DNA of 64,000 nucleotides from UBA11403 sp963784615 (GCA_963784615.1 CAWASG010000001.1:1302001-1366000); one strand, 5' to 3'; positions 1 through 9,181 are shown, counted from the stretch's first letter. Numbers and translations: made by a program. Notes: generated by a model from the sequence alone, not told the origin.

Positions 1-2050
1 GCTTAATATTACTCACCGTTTGCTGCGAAACGGCAAACGCACTGATAACCGGTAATAAAGACGAACCGTAAATGACTGCTCCTGCCCTTGCAGCCGTCAC
101 ATCATCACTACCTGCAGAACGCAATGCTAAACCAAAATAACTGGCCGATATTGCATTGACATCGTTGCCCGCGTCTCCAACCATAGCCACACAATGACCT
201 TCCTCGGTTAATGATTGAATAAACAAGGACTTGTCATCTTCATCACTTCCACTTAAAGAACAACGTTGTCTTGCCCTGATATGCTCAACTGAAATATCCA
301 ACTGTTCAGCATACCCTTGTGCCGTTTCCAATTCGTCGCCGGTGCAAATAAACACGGTTTTACCTAATGCCTTCAATGCATCAACCATATGACGTGCCTC
401 TGGACGCAGAGGATCCTGGAGAACTACATGTGCGACAATCTGTTGAGAACGTACAAGATAGATTACGCGCTCACAAGGCCTTAAAACAAGATGGTTTTGC
501 TGATGATACGCAACAGGATCAATATGATGTTCTACCATCATCTGATGATTCCCGATGAGATACTCGCATTCATCTATTCTCGCTGACACACCAGCGTGAT
601 GACGCTGAACGTTGACTTCAGGAACACTCAGCTCTTGATCCTTGACGTACTGATAAAGCGCACGTCCATGGGGATGTTTGGAGTTTTTTTCCAAGGCGGC
701 AATTGCTCGAATACACTCTACTCGATCGATCCGTTCTCGATCCCATACCAACTCACCAACCACCTCTGGTACGCCAAGAGTTAATGTTCCATTCAAATCA
801 AACACCACGCAATCCACTTCACCTGCACGCTGTAACTGTTCTTTACTTCGAAATTGAACGCCATTATCAGATGCTTTTTTCATCCCAATTTTAACCGCCA
901 AAGGCACGACTAGACCGAGCGTACATGGGCAGGCAGATACAAGCACTGCTATTGCACAACGAATGGCGGTGGTCCATGGAAAGAAACAGGCGAGCACGCC
1001 CCCGGATAGAACCGCCAACACCAACACCGTTGGTATGAAGTAATTAACCAGCGTTTTAGCAATGATTTCAAAATTTGCCTTGTTTTCAAACCTGGTTTTA
1101 GCATTCAGTTGGTCCCGACGCTTGAGATGCGATGTCTCCAGGGGTTGCGTGACCTCGAGCACCATCGCCTCACTTTCCTCGAAAACGCGCATTCCAGAAA
1201 GAAGTTTTTCTCCTCTTTGAATTTTATGCGGTAAGTAAGACCCCGTAATGATGTCATCATAAATCTCTTGATTCTCATTAAGACACACGCCATCTAGTGG
1301 AATAATGTCTCCGGGTTGAATCTCAATCAAGTCACCTACTTTGACATCGTGCAGTGGCTTCTCATCACACACATCATAATCATCTGATGCCACGCTAACT
1401 GTTTGAGGTAGTCGGTCAACGAAGCGCGTATTCATTTGCATGCTTCGCGTTAACGAGCTTTCAAGCGCCAAACCCAGATGCCGAAAGCCAAAAATGAGCA
1501 ACCCTGTATCCAGCATCATGGGCAGCCCGGGCACAAAAATGGATACAATAGACATAATGAGCACAATGATGGTACTGACTGCAAACAGGCTATCCATAGA
1601 CAGTTGTTTTGCATTCGTCCATTCAATGAAAGCACGCTCGTAGGAGGCCGCACCGAGTATAAGCGTCAAAGCACCACTTGCCAGCGTAATCGGCAACATG
1701 AATCCAAGTGACATCGGCCCAACTAACAAGCACAACATCATTAAGCTCAATCCTGCAACGCACCCCACAATACCTTGAAACCAATGTTGTGCCGTTTGTT
1801 CAGATGATTGCTCTTGAAATAATTCGTCTGAAAAAACAGAGGCGTGACCAATAGACCTAAGTGTAGCGGTGATTCGTTGCTGCAGCCAAAACTCATCCAT
1901 CCCTTCGGGCACATGAATGCTCACTTCTTTATCATCAATCTCGATACGGTCAATCTGCAACTCGTCACTTGCCATTAATGCTTCCTTGAGCGGATTATGG
2001 CAATTGACGCAGCGAATGTCAGGGACAAAAAAAGAGTAAGTGGCGAACAT
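1..2050 (-). CDS. Heavy-metal P1B-type ATPase-like protein with altered catalytic motifs (C-terminus beyond window)
   Basis: I translated the minus strand from an ATG at 2050, the first in frame after a TAG. At least 683 residues are visible and the C-terminus lies left of the window. The fold is that of a CPx metal ATPase: an N-terminal CxxC (C14, C17) in a short HMA-like segment, membrane segments around 90-135 and 150-190, an actuator domain, CPC at 374-376 in a membrane helix, then the P and N domains with an HP motif (KHPHGRAL) and DPLRPEA. Three signatures differ from the family: TGE reads TGS (269-271), DKTGT reads DLNGT (418-422, phosphorylatable Asp kept), and GDGxND reads GDAGND. 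Family knowledge would predict Cu+ or similar metal export at the inner membrane; the changes make normal turnover doubtful. It lies 25 bp after the SPOR gene, as third gene of the argS operon. Confidence 0.8.
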   Translation of the reverse strand, partial: MFATYSFFVPDIRCVNCHNPLKEALMASDELQIDRIEIDDKEVSIHVPEGMDEFWLQQRITATLRSIGHASVFSDELFQEQSSEQTAQHWFQGIVGCVAGLSLMMLCLLVGPMSLGFMLPITLASGALTLILGAASYERAFIEWTNAKQLSMDSLFAVSTIIVLIMSIVSIFVPGLPMMLDTGLLIFGFRHLGLALESSLTRSMQMNTRFVDRLPQTVSVASDDYDVCDEKPLHDVKVGDLIEIQPGDIIPLDGVCLNENQEIYDDIITGSYLPHKIQRGEKLLSGMRVFEESEAMVLEVTQPLETSHLKRRDQLNAKTRFENKANFEIIAKTLVNYFIPTVLVLAVLSGGVLACFFPWTTAIRCAIAVLVSACPCTLGLVVPLAVKIGMKKASDNGVQFRSKEQLQRAGEVDCVVFDLNGTLTLGVPEVVGELVWDRERIDRVECIRAIAALEKNSKHPHGRALYQYVKDQELSVPEVNVQRHHAGVSARIDECEYLIGNHQMMVEHHIDPVAYHQQNHLVLRPCERVIYLVRSQQIVAHVVLQDPLRPEARHMVDALKALGKTVFICTGDELETAQGYAEQLDISVEHIRARQRCSLSGSDEDDKSLFIQSLTEEGHCVAMVGDAGNDVNAISASYFGLALRSAGSDDVTAARAGAVIYGSSLLPVISAFAVSQQTVSNIK

Positions 2051-2075
2051 GTTGATGTTGGTATCCTAATTAAGG

Positions 2076-2723
2076 CTAGGCATCCATTTTTCGAATCATT
2101 CCATTCATACGCTCGCGATGCACAAGTACGGATCGCGTTTCTTCAGCTTGAGCGCGAGAAGCAAAAGGACCGACCATGACCCTAAACCAGGTCACGCCAT
2201 TGCTTGCAGTGGAGCTCACATGAACCTGAAACCCTCGGAGAAGAAGCGAAGCCTTCATGCGCTCAGCATCTTGTTGAGTACGCAAAGCAGCCACTTGAAT
2301 TGTATAGCCAAGCTTCGCAGCCAACGCCTTTTGCGCAACTGTTTTCACGTTGGGCTTGGTTTCACGAGCCTGCACGGTAATCGCTGGAGCCACATGTTGC
2401 GTTGCAACCGTTGTGTGTGCAACAGGAGCTGCTTTTGCGACAATAGGCGCGGGACGTGGCGGGATAGCAACCGTACCGTGATTAGCCGTCAGTAACGTAT
2501 AAAATTCTAATTTAGGCTTCTGAGTATGACTGGCTAATTGCGGCGCTGACACAAGCCGGCTCGATTCAGGAGCAAGAGAGCTCAACCAATTCCCCAAGCG
2601 ACCAATATCCAAATAAGATGCGACCAGATAACCGGAAAAAAACGAAACGCAAACAAGCATCAGCGATCGTAATAGACCGCCCCCGGAAGATGCTGTATTT
2701 CTTCTTCGATATTGTTTTGTCAT
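2076..2723 (-). CDS. SPOR-domain membrane protein (FtsN/DedD-like)
   Basis: A 215-residue protein with a basic N-terminus, one transmembrane helix near residues 17-38, a Pro/Ala-rich linker and a C-terminal SPOR domain (about 136-215: YTIQVAALRTQQDAERMKA, then VMVGPFASRAQAEETRSVL). SPOR domains bind denuded glycan strands of septal peptidoglycan, and gammaproteobacterial argS is often followed by a SPOR/FtsN-like gene, so a role in the divisome or cell-wall remodelling at the inner membrane is likely. The ATG at 2723 overlaps the argS stop by one base (TGATG), indicating translational coupling; a GTG at 2726 would give a 4-base overlap. It is shorter than E. coli FtsN, so I do not assign ftsN. 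Confidence 0.8.
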   Translation of the reverse strand: MTKQYRRRNTASSGGGLLRSLMLVCVSFFSGYLVASYLDIGRLGNWLSSLAPESSRLVSAPQLASHTQKPKLEFYTLLTANHGTVAIPPRPAPIVAKAAPVAHTTVATQHVAPAITVQARETKPNVKTVAQKALAAKLGYTIQVAALRTQQDAERMKASLLLRGFQVHVSSTASNGVTWFRVMVGPFASRAQAEETRSVLVHRERMNGMIRKMDA

Positions 2724-4483
2724 CACATGCTCTCTGGAGCCGATACACCCAATAACTGCAACCCATTACGTAACACTTGCCGTACCGCCTTCAGCAAACA
2801 TAGGCGCGCATGACGCAAAGAAGCTTGCTCACATAAAAGCGTGACAGCATTATAGTAACTATGCAAGCCCGTTGCCAATTCACGTAGATAATAGGCAACA
2901 AGATGCGGTTCACATGCACGCGCGGCGAGCTCAATCACTTCAGGATAGCGATTCAACAGCACCATAAGTGCAACTTCATGTGGTTCAGTTAATGCTTCAA
3001 TATGCTGAATACCCAATGCCTCATCATGAATCAAAGCACGCTCTTGCAATTGCCGCAACACACTGCTGATACGCGCATGTGCATATTGGATATAATACAC
3101 AGGATTGTCGGTCGATTGCGATTTCGCCAGATCCAAATCAAAATCCATATGCTGTTCGGGTTTACGCATCACATAGAAGAATCGCGCAGCATCATTACCA
3201 ACTTCTTGACGCAATTCACGCAAGGTCACAAAGGACCCGCTACGTGTCGACATTTGCACGCGCTCACCACCACGATATAAAATTGCAAATTGTACCAATA
3301 AAATAGTCAAGGCATTTGCATCATGTCCCAGCGCATGAACCGCCGAGGTAATTCTTGAGATGTATCCGTGGTGATCGGCACCAAAAATATCGATAACCCG
3401 CTCAAAACCACGATGGTATTTGTTCCAATGATAGGCAACATCTGCAGCAAAATAAGTGTTATGGCCGTTTGCTCGCACCAACACGCGGTCTTTCTCATCA
3501 CCAAAGTGAGTTGCACGGAACCATAAAGCACCTTCCAGCTCATAAGTATGTCCTGCTGTCTTTAATGCCTCGATCCCACTATGAATCGCACCCTCATCAA
3601 GGAGTGAACGCTCGGAAAACCAATCATCGTACTCAACGCCAAACTCAGCCAAATCGTCTTTGATATCTGCCAATACCGATTGAAGCGCATAATCATGAAA
3701 TAATTTGAAGCCATCTTCGCCCAGTAAAGCTTGTGCCTTGGCAATCACTGCGTCGATATAAAGCTCTTTATCGCCACCTTCTGGCTCATCTAATGGTAAT
3801 GCATCTGTAACCGTTTGCCAGGAGTGAACAAAAGCCCGACCATGTTGGTCAAGCAAGGTTTGAGCCATCGTATGTACATAATCACCACGATAACCATTGG
3901 CAGGAAACACAACGGGTTCATTCGCCAAGGTTAAATAACGCAACCAAACACTCGCCGCCAGAATGTTCATTTGTCGACCGGCATCATTTACATAATATTC
4001 ACGACAGACCTTAAACCCGGCAACTGTTAAAATATTTGCAAGGCTCGCGCCAAATGCGGCACTACGTCCGTGCCCAACATGCAGTGGGCCAGTTGGGTTA
4101 GCAGAAACATATTCCAACAAAAGCGATTGGCTCTGTCCCAGATCACTATGCCCAAATTGGTCGCCTTGTTGGAGGGCTGTTGCAATCACTTCAGTGTGTG
4201 CTGCCTGGCGAATAAAAAAATTGATAAAACCGGCGCCGGCTATTTCTAAACGCTCAACCAACGAGTTCTCAGGCATAAATTCTACGATCTGTGCAGCTAA
4301 TTTTCGTGGTGCCTGACTACAAGGCTTAGCCAATAACAAGGCAAGATTCGTCGCAAAATCACCGTGAGTTTTATCTTTACTGCGATCAACCTTCACCTCA
4401 ACAATAACATCAGACGGAATCGCACCCGATTCACGCATGTTTTGAAGAGATTTCGCCAATAATTGCTCAATGGTTGCTTTCAT
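2723..4483 (-). CDS. argS: Arginyl-tRNA synthetase
   Basis: A class Ia synthetase of 586 residues, the usual length. It charges tRNA-Arg in the cytoplasm. An N-terminal Arg-tRNA synthetase domain (about 1-95) precedes the HIGH motif HVGH (135-138, in NPTGPLHVGHGRS). The KMSKS loop is degenerate (VQMSTRSG, about residue 385), as is normal for many ArgRS. The C-terminal DALR anticodon-binding domain covers roughly 460-586 (HARISSVLRQL onward). First gene of an operon with the SPOR protein and the P-type ATPase. Confidence 0.97.
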   Translation of the reverse strand: MKATIEQLLAKSLQNMRESGAIPSDVIVEVKVDRSKDKTHGDFATNLALLLAKPCSQAPRKLAAQIVEFMPENSLVERLEIAGAGFINFFIRQAAHTEVIATALQQGDQFGHSDLGQSQSLLLEYVSANPTGPLHVGHGRSAAFGASLANILTVAGFKVCREYYVNDAGRQMNILAASVWLRYLTLANEPVVFPANGYRGDYVHTMAQTLLDQHGRAFVHSWQTVTDALPLDEPEGGDKELYIDAVIAKAQALLGEDGFKLFHDYALQSVLADIKDDLAEFGVEYDDWFSERSLLDEGAIHSGIEALKTAGHTYELEGALWFRATHFGDEKDRVLVRANGHNTYFAADVAYHWNKYHRGFERVIDIFGADHHGYISRITSAVHALGHDANALTILLVQFAILYRGGERVQMSTRSGSFVTLRELRQEVGNDAARFFYVMRKPEQHMDFDLDLAKSQSTDNPVYYIQYAHARISSVLRQLQERALIHDEALGIQHIEALTEPHEVALMVLLNRYPEVIELAARACEPHLVAYYLRELATGLHSYYNAVTLLCEQASLRHARLCLLKAVRQVLRNGLQLLGVSAPESM

Positions 4484-4617
4484 AATACAAATCGTTCCTG
4501 AAATAAAGTTACAACAATACGCATATTATGCGCTGAATTTTTCCAGTTGCATAGATCTTAAAAACACCACAAGCCAACTATGCACCAGCAACCTACTCAG
4601 CCCGCAAGTTCTTTGGG

Positions 4618-4818
4618 ATCGCCCAAGTACCTTCAGTACTTACAGCAACAATGAACTTGCAGGTCGCGTCGTTGCGAGGCACGAAGCAATCCAGAGAACA
4701 AAGCTTCGAACCCCTGGATTGCTTCGTGCCTCGCAACGACGCCTGATACAACATTGCACATATTGTGAAGTTCATTGTGGCTGTTTGTACCGAAGGTACT
4801 GGGGCGCTCGCAATGGCG
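4618..4818. repeat. Palindromic repeat A, copy 1
   Basis: This element fills most of the 443-bp gap between argS and gshB. The centre is a long near-perfect hairpin: gtcgttgcgaggcacgaag at about 4670 pairs with its complement ending near 4741, with aaagcttcg at the tip. Outer arms carry gtacctt...gaaggtac and short segments aacttgcag and gaagttcat. Related copies lie at 32785-32900 (inside a B element), 44494-44760 (doubled), 45931-46098 and 62331-62530. The core resembles palindromic repeats that are widespread in bacteria. No coding gene is supported in 4484-4926. Confidence 0.85.
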
Positions 4819-4926
4819 CACCGATCAAAATCATCTTCCCAATAACCGTTGCAATCGATCGAGAACCAGTGTTATCTCATCAGGTGTCAATTGAGCCAAT
4901 CGATAGGGTGTTGATTAGCAATCATG

Positions 4927-5883
4927 TTAATTCTGAACGTTTTTCAAACTCTGCAAACACCGCAAATAATCACCTGCAATATCAATCCCAGCCTCTTGAC
5001 TGATTTCTCGGATGCAAGTGGGACTTGTGACATTAATCTCGGTCAAATAATCACCGATCACGTCAATACCGACAAAATACAGGCCTTTTTCCTGCAATTT
5101 CGGCGCAATTTCGCGACAAATCCAGCGATCTCTTTCAGTCAGGGGCACGACTTTTCCCACTGCGCCAGCCGCCAAATTGCCACGTAGTTCGCCCTCCGCG
5201 GGGATACGGGCAAGCGCCATGGGAACTGGCTCCCCGTTAATCATGAGAATGCGCTTGTCCCCTGTGGTGCTGATATCAGGAATATACTGCTGTGCCATCA
5301 CCAGCGTTTGCTCACTATGGGTTAGCGTTTCTAAAATAACCGATAGATTCTGCCCTTTTTTGTCGACATGAAAAACAGATTTCCCGCCCATACCTTCCAA
5401 AGGCTTAAATATCACTTGACCATGCTCTTTCCAGAATGCTCGCAAGCGACTGATATCGCGGCTAACGAGTGTTGTTGGACAGCATTGTGGAAAATTCAAC
5501 GTAAAAAACTTCTCATTCGCATCACGTAAACTTTGTGGCTTATTTGCGACCAACACCCCTTCGCTCTCGGCCAATTCGAGCGCATAGGTTGCATAGATAT
5601 ACTCGAGATCAAACGGCGGATCTTTTCGCATTAAAATAATATCAAACGTCGATAAGGGATGTTCGCCCAGAGGTTGAATATCAGCCCAATCTGAGACCAT
5701 TCGATCGCGAACCTTGATGTCTGAGATACGCGCATAGGCCTTGCCCTCACGGCAGTAGAGATCATGCAGAGTGAAATAGGCGCACGACCATCCCATCGCA
5801 AGCGCACTCTCAATCATAGCGACAGTTGAATCTTTATAGGCATGGAGGGCTTGGGGTGGATCCATCAAAATACCCAATTTCAT
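4927..5883 (-). CDS. gshB: Glutathione synthetase
   Basis: A 318-residue cytosolic enzyme that joins gamma-glutamylcysteine and glycine using ATP, the second step of glutathione synthesis. The N-terminal GshB domain begins MKLGILMDPPQALHAYKDST, followed by an ATP-grasp domain with the glycine-rich loop FKPLEGMGGKSVF, MAQQYIPDI, and the conserved C-terminal EINVTSPTCIREI. Length matches E. coli GshB. Its ATG overlaps the gshA stop by four bases (ATGA), so the two are translationally coupled. Confidence 0.96.
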   Translation of the reverse strand: MKLGILMDPPQALHAYKDSTVAMIESALAMGWSCAYFTLHDLYCREGKAYARISDIKVRDRMVSDWADIQPLGEHPLSTFDIILMRKDPPFDLEYIYATYALELAESEGVLVANKPQSLRDANEKFFTLNFPQCCPTTLVSRDISRLRAFWKEHGQVIFKPLEGMGGKSVFHVDKKGQNLSVILETLTHSEQTLVMAQQYIPDISTTGDKRILMINGEPVPMALARIPAEGELRGNLAAGAVGKVVPLTERDRWICREIAPKLQEKGLYFVGIDVIGDYLTEINVTSPTCIREISQEAGIDIAGDYLRCLQSLKNVQN

Positions 5884-7178
5884 GATGCATCTCCTATGTC
5901 ATTCATTTCACGAGCGGCGGCCAGGGCTGCTAGTCGAGCAATCACGCCATAAGTATAGAACCGGTTAGGCGTCTCTTCACATCCCAAAATTTCTCGGGGC
6001 GTATTACATGCTGTAGCAAAGGCCAATGGCTCAAAATGCATCCCGGGCGCATTCAAACTTTCATCGCGCGCTCGCCCTTGATGCACACGATAAAATCCAC
6101 CGATCACATATTGTCCAAACATATAGACAACAGGCTCGGCGACCGCACCATCCGCCATTGTCTCGAGACTAACCACCCCTTCTTGCACAATCACCCGACC
6201 CACCGTTTGACTGCCCTTGGTCGCTGACATCTTCGTACGTTGCTTACGATTAAGGTGCAATACTTCTTTCCCATCATGCACCATCATCACACCCATTCCA
6301 TAAGTCCCATTATCTGACTTAACCACCACAAAGGGCTTTTCTTGAATATCATAACGCTTATATTGCGCTTGAATCTGAGTCAGAAGCATATCCACAGCTT
6401 CTGCAACTCGATCAAGCCCAGTTTCTGACATGAAATCAACCCCATCAACTGCAGTAAACAGAGGATTAATCAGCCAGGGGTCAATACCAATAACTTTTGA
6501 AAATTCAAACGCAACATCTGAATAATGCCGAAAATGGGTTGATTTAAGTCGAGAAGCCCAGCCTAACTGCACAGGCGGCTGAATGGGTTGCTCTATTCCG
6601 CGCAGAATATCAGGCACGCCGGTTGAGAGATCATTGTTTAACAACAGCAAACAAGGATCAAAATCCGGCAAAACAAGCCGCGAACCCTCACGTATGACAG
6701 GCTCTATATGGAGCTTACTGCCACTCGCCAACGTGACTTCACGTGTCTGTTGCAAATCGGGATCAAGGCTACCAATGCGCACAGCAAAACCTGCTTGACT
6801 CAACATCTCGCGCAGTCGATTCAAACTTTCCATATAAAACTGATTACGCGTATGATTTTCCGGTAATAGGAGGATTCTGACGCAGTTCGGATGCAAGCCC
6901 ATGAGCACCGACTGTGCAGCTTGAATGCACAACGGAAGAAAATCAGGGTTCAGATTGTTAAACCCCGCCGGAAACAAGTTCGTATCAACAGGCGCCAATT
7001 TAAATCCGGCGTGCCGCAAATCAACTGAAGAAGTCATCGGCGGTGGCGTTTCTTGCCAACGCTTGCGAAACCACCCTTCAATCACCGGGATCTGATTTAA
7101 TATAGTTTTTTCAATATGATGCAAAGGCCCAGAATAAGCCGTGGTCAGATGAGGCACTGGAATGTCATATGATGGCAT
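5880..7178 (-). CDS. gshA: Glutamate-cysteine ligase, Acidithiobacillus-type GshA
   Basis: A 432-residue enzyme for the first step of glutathione synthesis (glutamate + cysteine + ATP). The sequence matches the GshA family first defined in Acidithiobacillus ferrooxidans, not the E. coli GshA fold: it has SSVDLRHAGFKLAPVDTNLF (about 50-69), NNDLSTGVPDIL and VVVKSDNGTYGMGVM in its ATP-grasp-like half. This type is commonly encoded directly upstream of gshB, as here. The assignment rests on remembered family sequence and on the operon partner. Confidence 0.9.
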   Translation of the reverse strand: MPSYDIPVPHLTTAYSGPLHHIEKTILNQIPVIEGWFRKRWQETPPPMTSSVDLRHAGFKLAPVDTNLFPAGFNNLNPDFLPLCIQAAQSVLMGLHPNCVRILLLPENHTRNQFYMESLNRLREMLSQAGFAVRIGSLDPDLQQTREVTLASGSKLHIEPVIREGSRLVLPDFDPCLLLLNNDLSTGVPDILRGIEQPIQPPVQLGWASRLKSTHFRHYSDVAFEFSKVIGIDPWLINPLFTAVDGVDFMSETGLDRVAEAVDMLLTQIQAQYKRYDIQEKPFVVVKSDNGTYGMGVMMVHDGKEVLHLNRKQRTKMSATKGSQTVGRVIVQEGVVSLETMADGAVAEPVVYMFGQYVIGGFYRVHQGRARDESLNAPGMHFEPLAFATACNTPREILGCEETPNRFYTYGVIARLAALAAAREMNDIGDAS

Positions 7179-7290
7179 ACGTAATACTCTTAATTCATAA
7201 AGAAGTATATGTTATCGCAGGTGCGGTTGATTTGCGACTAGCGCGTTGACACTGTCTTTATAAATCGACTTACCCTCTTCAGTCTTCATT

Positions 7291-7350
7291 TTAAGCGGCT
7301 ATTTCCATCGTGACATGCATGCCCAACTTGTGGATCACATCGAAAAGTAT
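7291..7350 (-). pseudogene. Possible C-terminal remnant of an XRE/HigA-type antitoxin
   Basis: Immediately after the toxin stop, and in the same frame, the minus strand reads ILFDVIHKLGMHVTMEIAA and then a stop. This resembles the C-terminal ends of small helix-turn-helix antitoxins (xLFxVLHxLGLHVxxEI). No start or HTH domain precedes it. It looks like debris of a second toxin-antitoxin gene. Very short, so low confidence. Confidence 0.3.
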
Positions 7351-7691
7351 TTAAAGCAAATCTAAATGCAGTTTTAATGCTGAATTAATCCTAGATAAGA
7401 TGGAACTGCCAACTACGCCCTGAACTTTTTTATTCGAAATTCTATTTTTAGAAATGGTTCTAAGTTGATGACATTGAGCCTTTGAAGTTTTCGCCAACCC
7501 ACTCTCATTAACGTTAAGAAGAACCTCAAATGGATAAACTTTACTTACATTTGAAGTAATTGGCACAATGGCAATTGTATTAGCCACATTATTATTAGCA
7601 TTATTGCTTACAATAAGAACAGGGCGATTTTTTTAATTTCATCGCCAAATGTAGGGTCTAAATCAGCAAAATAAATCTCACCACGCTTCAT
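7351..7691 (-). pseudogene. MazF/PemK-family endoribonuclease toxin, frameshifted
   Basis: Starting at the ATG at 7691 the frame reads MKRGEIYFADLDPTFGDEIK, the classic PemK/MazF N-terminus, then leaves frame in a run of seven A (complement at 7628-7634). With eight A it would continue KNRPVLIVSNNANNN into the frame that gives VANTIAIVPITSNVSKVYPFEV and ends at 7351 with LKLHLDLL. So all parts of a roughly 113-residue toxin are present but split by a one-base deletion. MazF toxins cut mRNA at short motifs. The gene overlaps the antitoxin end by 14 bp. Either it is inactivated, or the homopolymer allows slippage, or the base is a sequencing error. Confidence 0.8.
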
Positions 7692-7905
7692 TTTCTTCAA
7701 TCCCATCTAAAGATACATTCTCATACGCTAAATCAATTTCTTGATTTGCTTCACTGTAATAAGTTTCAAGTTGCTTTTGTTGCAATAAGTAAAGTGCTTC
7801 TTTAATTACTTCTGAACGACTTTTTAAATGATGTTCGATAAGATAGTTTTCGATAAATCGACATTGTTGCTGAGGCAAGGAAATAGATAGTTTTTGAGCA
7901 TGCAT
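7678..7905 (-). CDS. Ribbon-helix-helix antitoxin partner of the MazF-type toxin
   Basis: A 75-residue protein with an N-terminal beta strand (QKLSISLP) and two helices containing SRSEVIKEALYLLQQ, the pattern of ParD/CopG ribbon-helix-helix antitoxins, followed by an acidic toxin-binding tail (about 50-75). It should neutralise the adjacent toxin and repress the shared promoter. Antitoxin first, with a 14-bp overlap into the toxin, is the normal arrangement. It appears intact although the toxin is broken. Confidence 0.75.
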   Translation of the reverse strand: MHAQKLSISLPQQQCRFIENYLIEHHLKSRSEVIKEALYLLQQKQLETYYSEANQEIDLAYENVSLDGIEENEAW

Positions 7906-8094
7906 GATAGGTTCCTACTTATAATACCACCACAAGTAGCAGGTAATTTCAATTCCTCGTTAAAAAAACTGTGTGCGTGTCCTTGCCCCAGCCCGAGTGA
8001 CCTGCCCACCACAATGACGCCATTTAATCGATACATCAATTAAATAACGATATAAATCGACGCCTTCACATAATGGCACTAAACCCATTGATTC

Positions 8095-8325
8095 TTACAA
8101 TGTTTTGAAATAGGCATACAGATCATCGTAGCCGCCAATATGGGCGTCATCGATAAAAATTTGTGGGACCGAACGTCGTCCAGAAAGCGTGATCATTTTT
8201 TCACGTTCGTTATCATTTAAATCAACACGAATTTCTGTGAAGGTTAATCCTTTATTCTGCAAGAGTTTTTTGGCCATAACGCAATAAGGACAGGTATTTG
8301 TAGTGTAAATCAATATATTTTTCAT
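8095..8325 (-). CDS. grxC: Glutaredoxin 3-type
   Basis: A 76-residue single-domain glutaredoxin. The dithiol active site CPYC is at 12-15 (TTNTCPYCVMAKKLL), the cis-Pro loop is SVPQIFI and the GSH-binding GGYDDL follows. It reduces disulfides and mixed glutathione disulfides with electrons from glutathione, which fits the gshA-gshB operon close by. Slightly shorter than E. coli Grx3 (about 82 residues). Strand and start are clear. Confidence 0.93.
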   Translation of the reverse strand: MKNILIYTTNTCPYCVMAKKLLQNKGLTFTEIRVDLNDNEREKMITLSGRRSVPQIFIDDAHIGGYDDLYAYFKTL

Positions 8326-8755
8326 AGAAATCTCCTAAAAAATGTCACTTCTCAATAAGTCGGGGAATATTCAATAGATCGTTTGTAACACCTAAGATGA
8401 TTAAGAATCAATGGGCACACCCAATAATTGAGATACGCGAACAGAATGTAATAATTTCAAAATAAATAAAAATTTGTAACTCCCCAGCAAATTTAAAAGG
8501 AATGATCATGACTTATAGAAAAGTAGTTAAAGCAAGTGACTGTTCATCGACCCCGGATGACGCTTGTTGATTGATTTAAATTTTATAGATCTGTTTTTGC
8601 GTCATCCAGGCTGCCTCGCTGGACAAAAATGGCTAAACTCGAGATCATAATTGGCGTTAAAATTGATCGGAAAACAACCCGTGTGAATTCGTGTTGCTTA
8701 ATTTGTACTACAATATAAATGTGATATACATTTTCATTGTCGAATGGAGGATAAA
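8326..8755. other. 430-bp AT-rich gap, possible promoter region
   Basis: The gap between glutaredoxin and the next gene holds no long reading frame. It contains a 20-codon frame at 8508-8570 (listed separately) and a small imperfect hairpin near 8600-8625. An AT-rich stretch at about 8700-8735 precedes the good ribosome binding site of the 8756 gene and is the likely promoter area, but I cannot place hexamers confidently. Confidence 0.4.
8508..8570 (+). CDS. Candidate 20-residue peptide
   Basis: An AGGA (about 8498-8501) precedes an ATG at 8508. The frame has 20 codons and ends in TGA at 8568, with two Cys near its C-terminal end (CSSTPDDAC). Such a short frame with a Shine-Dalgarno-like sequence can occur by chance. 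No modification or transport gene sits beside it. Listed only because the ribosome binding site is reasonable and the gap is otherwise empty. Confidence 0.2.
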   Translation: MTYRKVVKASDCSSTPDDAC

Positions 8756-9181
8756 ATGTCTACATATGAATCGAAAAAAGATAAATTGCTTCAGCAGTAC
8801 GAGGTTCTTCGTGGGGAATGTGTGCGGCTAAACAATTTGAATTATCCTACGAAAGCTCAAGATCCAACTGGACTCATTACAAGAGACTTGCGGCAGTCTA
8901 GCACTTTATTAAAAGATGGTTACATGCAAATGATGAGGGGATTAGAGAACGCAATTGCGCTTGGAACAAATCCGGAGACTGCACAAAAAGAGTTTCCAGA
9001 AAAAGATCTGCCTAACACATTCCGGTATAAATTGGTAGAAAAGACTGTTAATGATATAAAAACAAAAGCGGCTGATAGATTAATAGAAACACAGCACACG
9101 TTTAAGAGCGCAGTACAATCAGGACAAGCTGTAAAACCTGTTGCAGAACCAACTCGGGAGAATGGACCGAAACCAACGTAA
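8756..9181 (+). CDS. Hypothetical charged helical protein
   Basis: I choose the ATG at 8756 because GGAGG at 8746-8750 sits five bases upstream; the ATG at 8744 overlaps that site. The product has 141 residues, is soluble and mostly helical (MSTYESKKDKLLQQYEVL), and has no signal peptide or membrane span. It ends in a polar tail (VAEPTRENGPKPT). I do not recognise the family. Small lineage-specific charged proteins of this kind in Legionellales are sometimes Dot/Icm substrates, but nothing here proves that. Confidence 0.65.
   Translation: MSTYESKKDKLLQQYEVLRGECVRLNNLNYPTKAQDPTGLITRDLRQSSTLLKDGYMQMMRGLENAIALGTNPETAQKEFPEKDLPNTFRYKLVEKTVNDIKTKAADRLIETQHTFKSAVQSGQAVKPVAEPTRENGPKPT

Noticed and set aside
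7906..8094. A 43-codon minus-strand frame between antitoxin and glutaredoxin (MGLVPLCEGVDLYRYLIDV...)
   Set aside because: No family match, no clear ribosome binding site; could be a gene remnant but not supportable.
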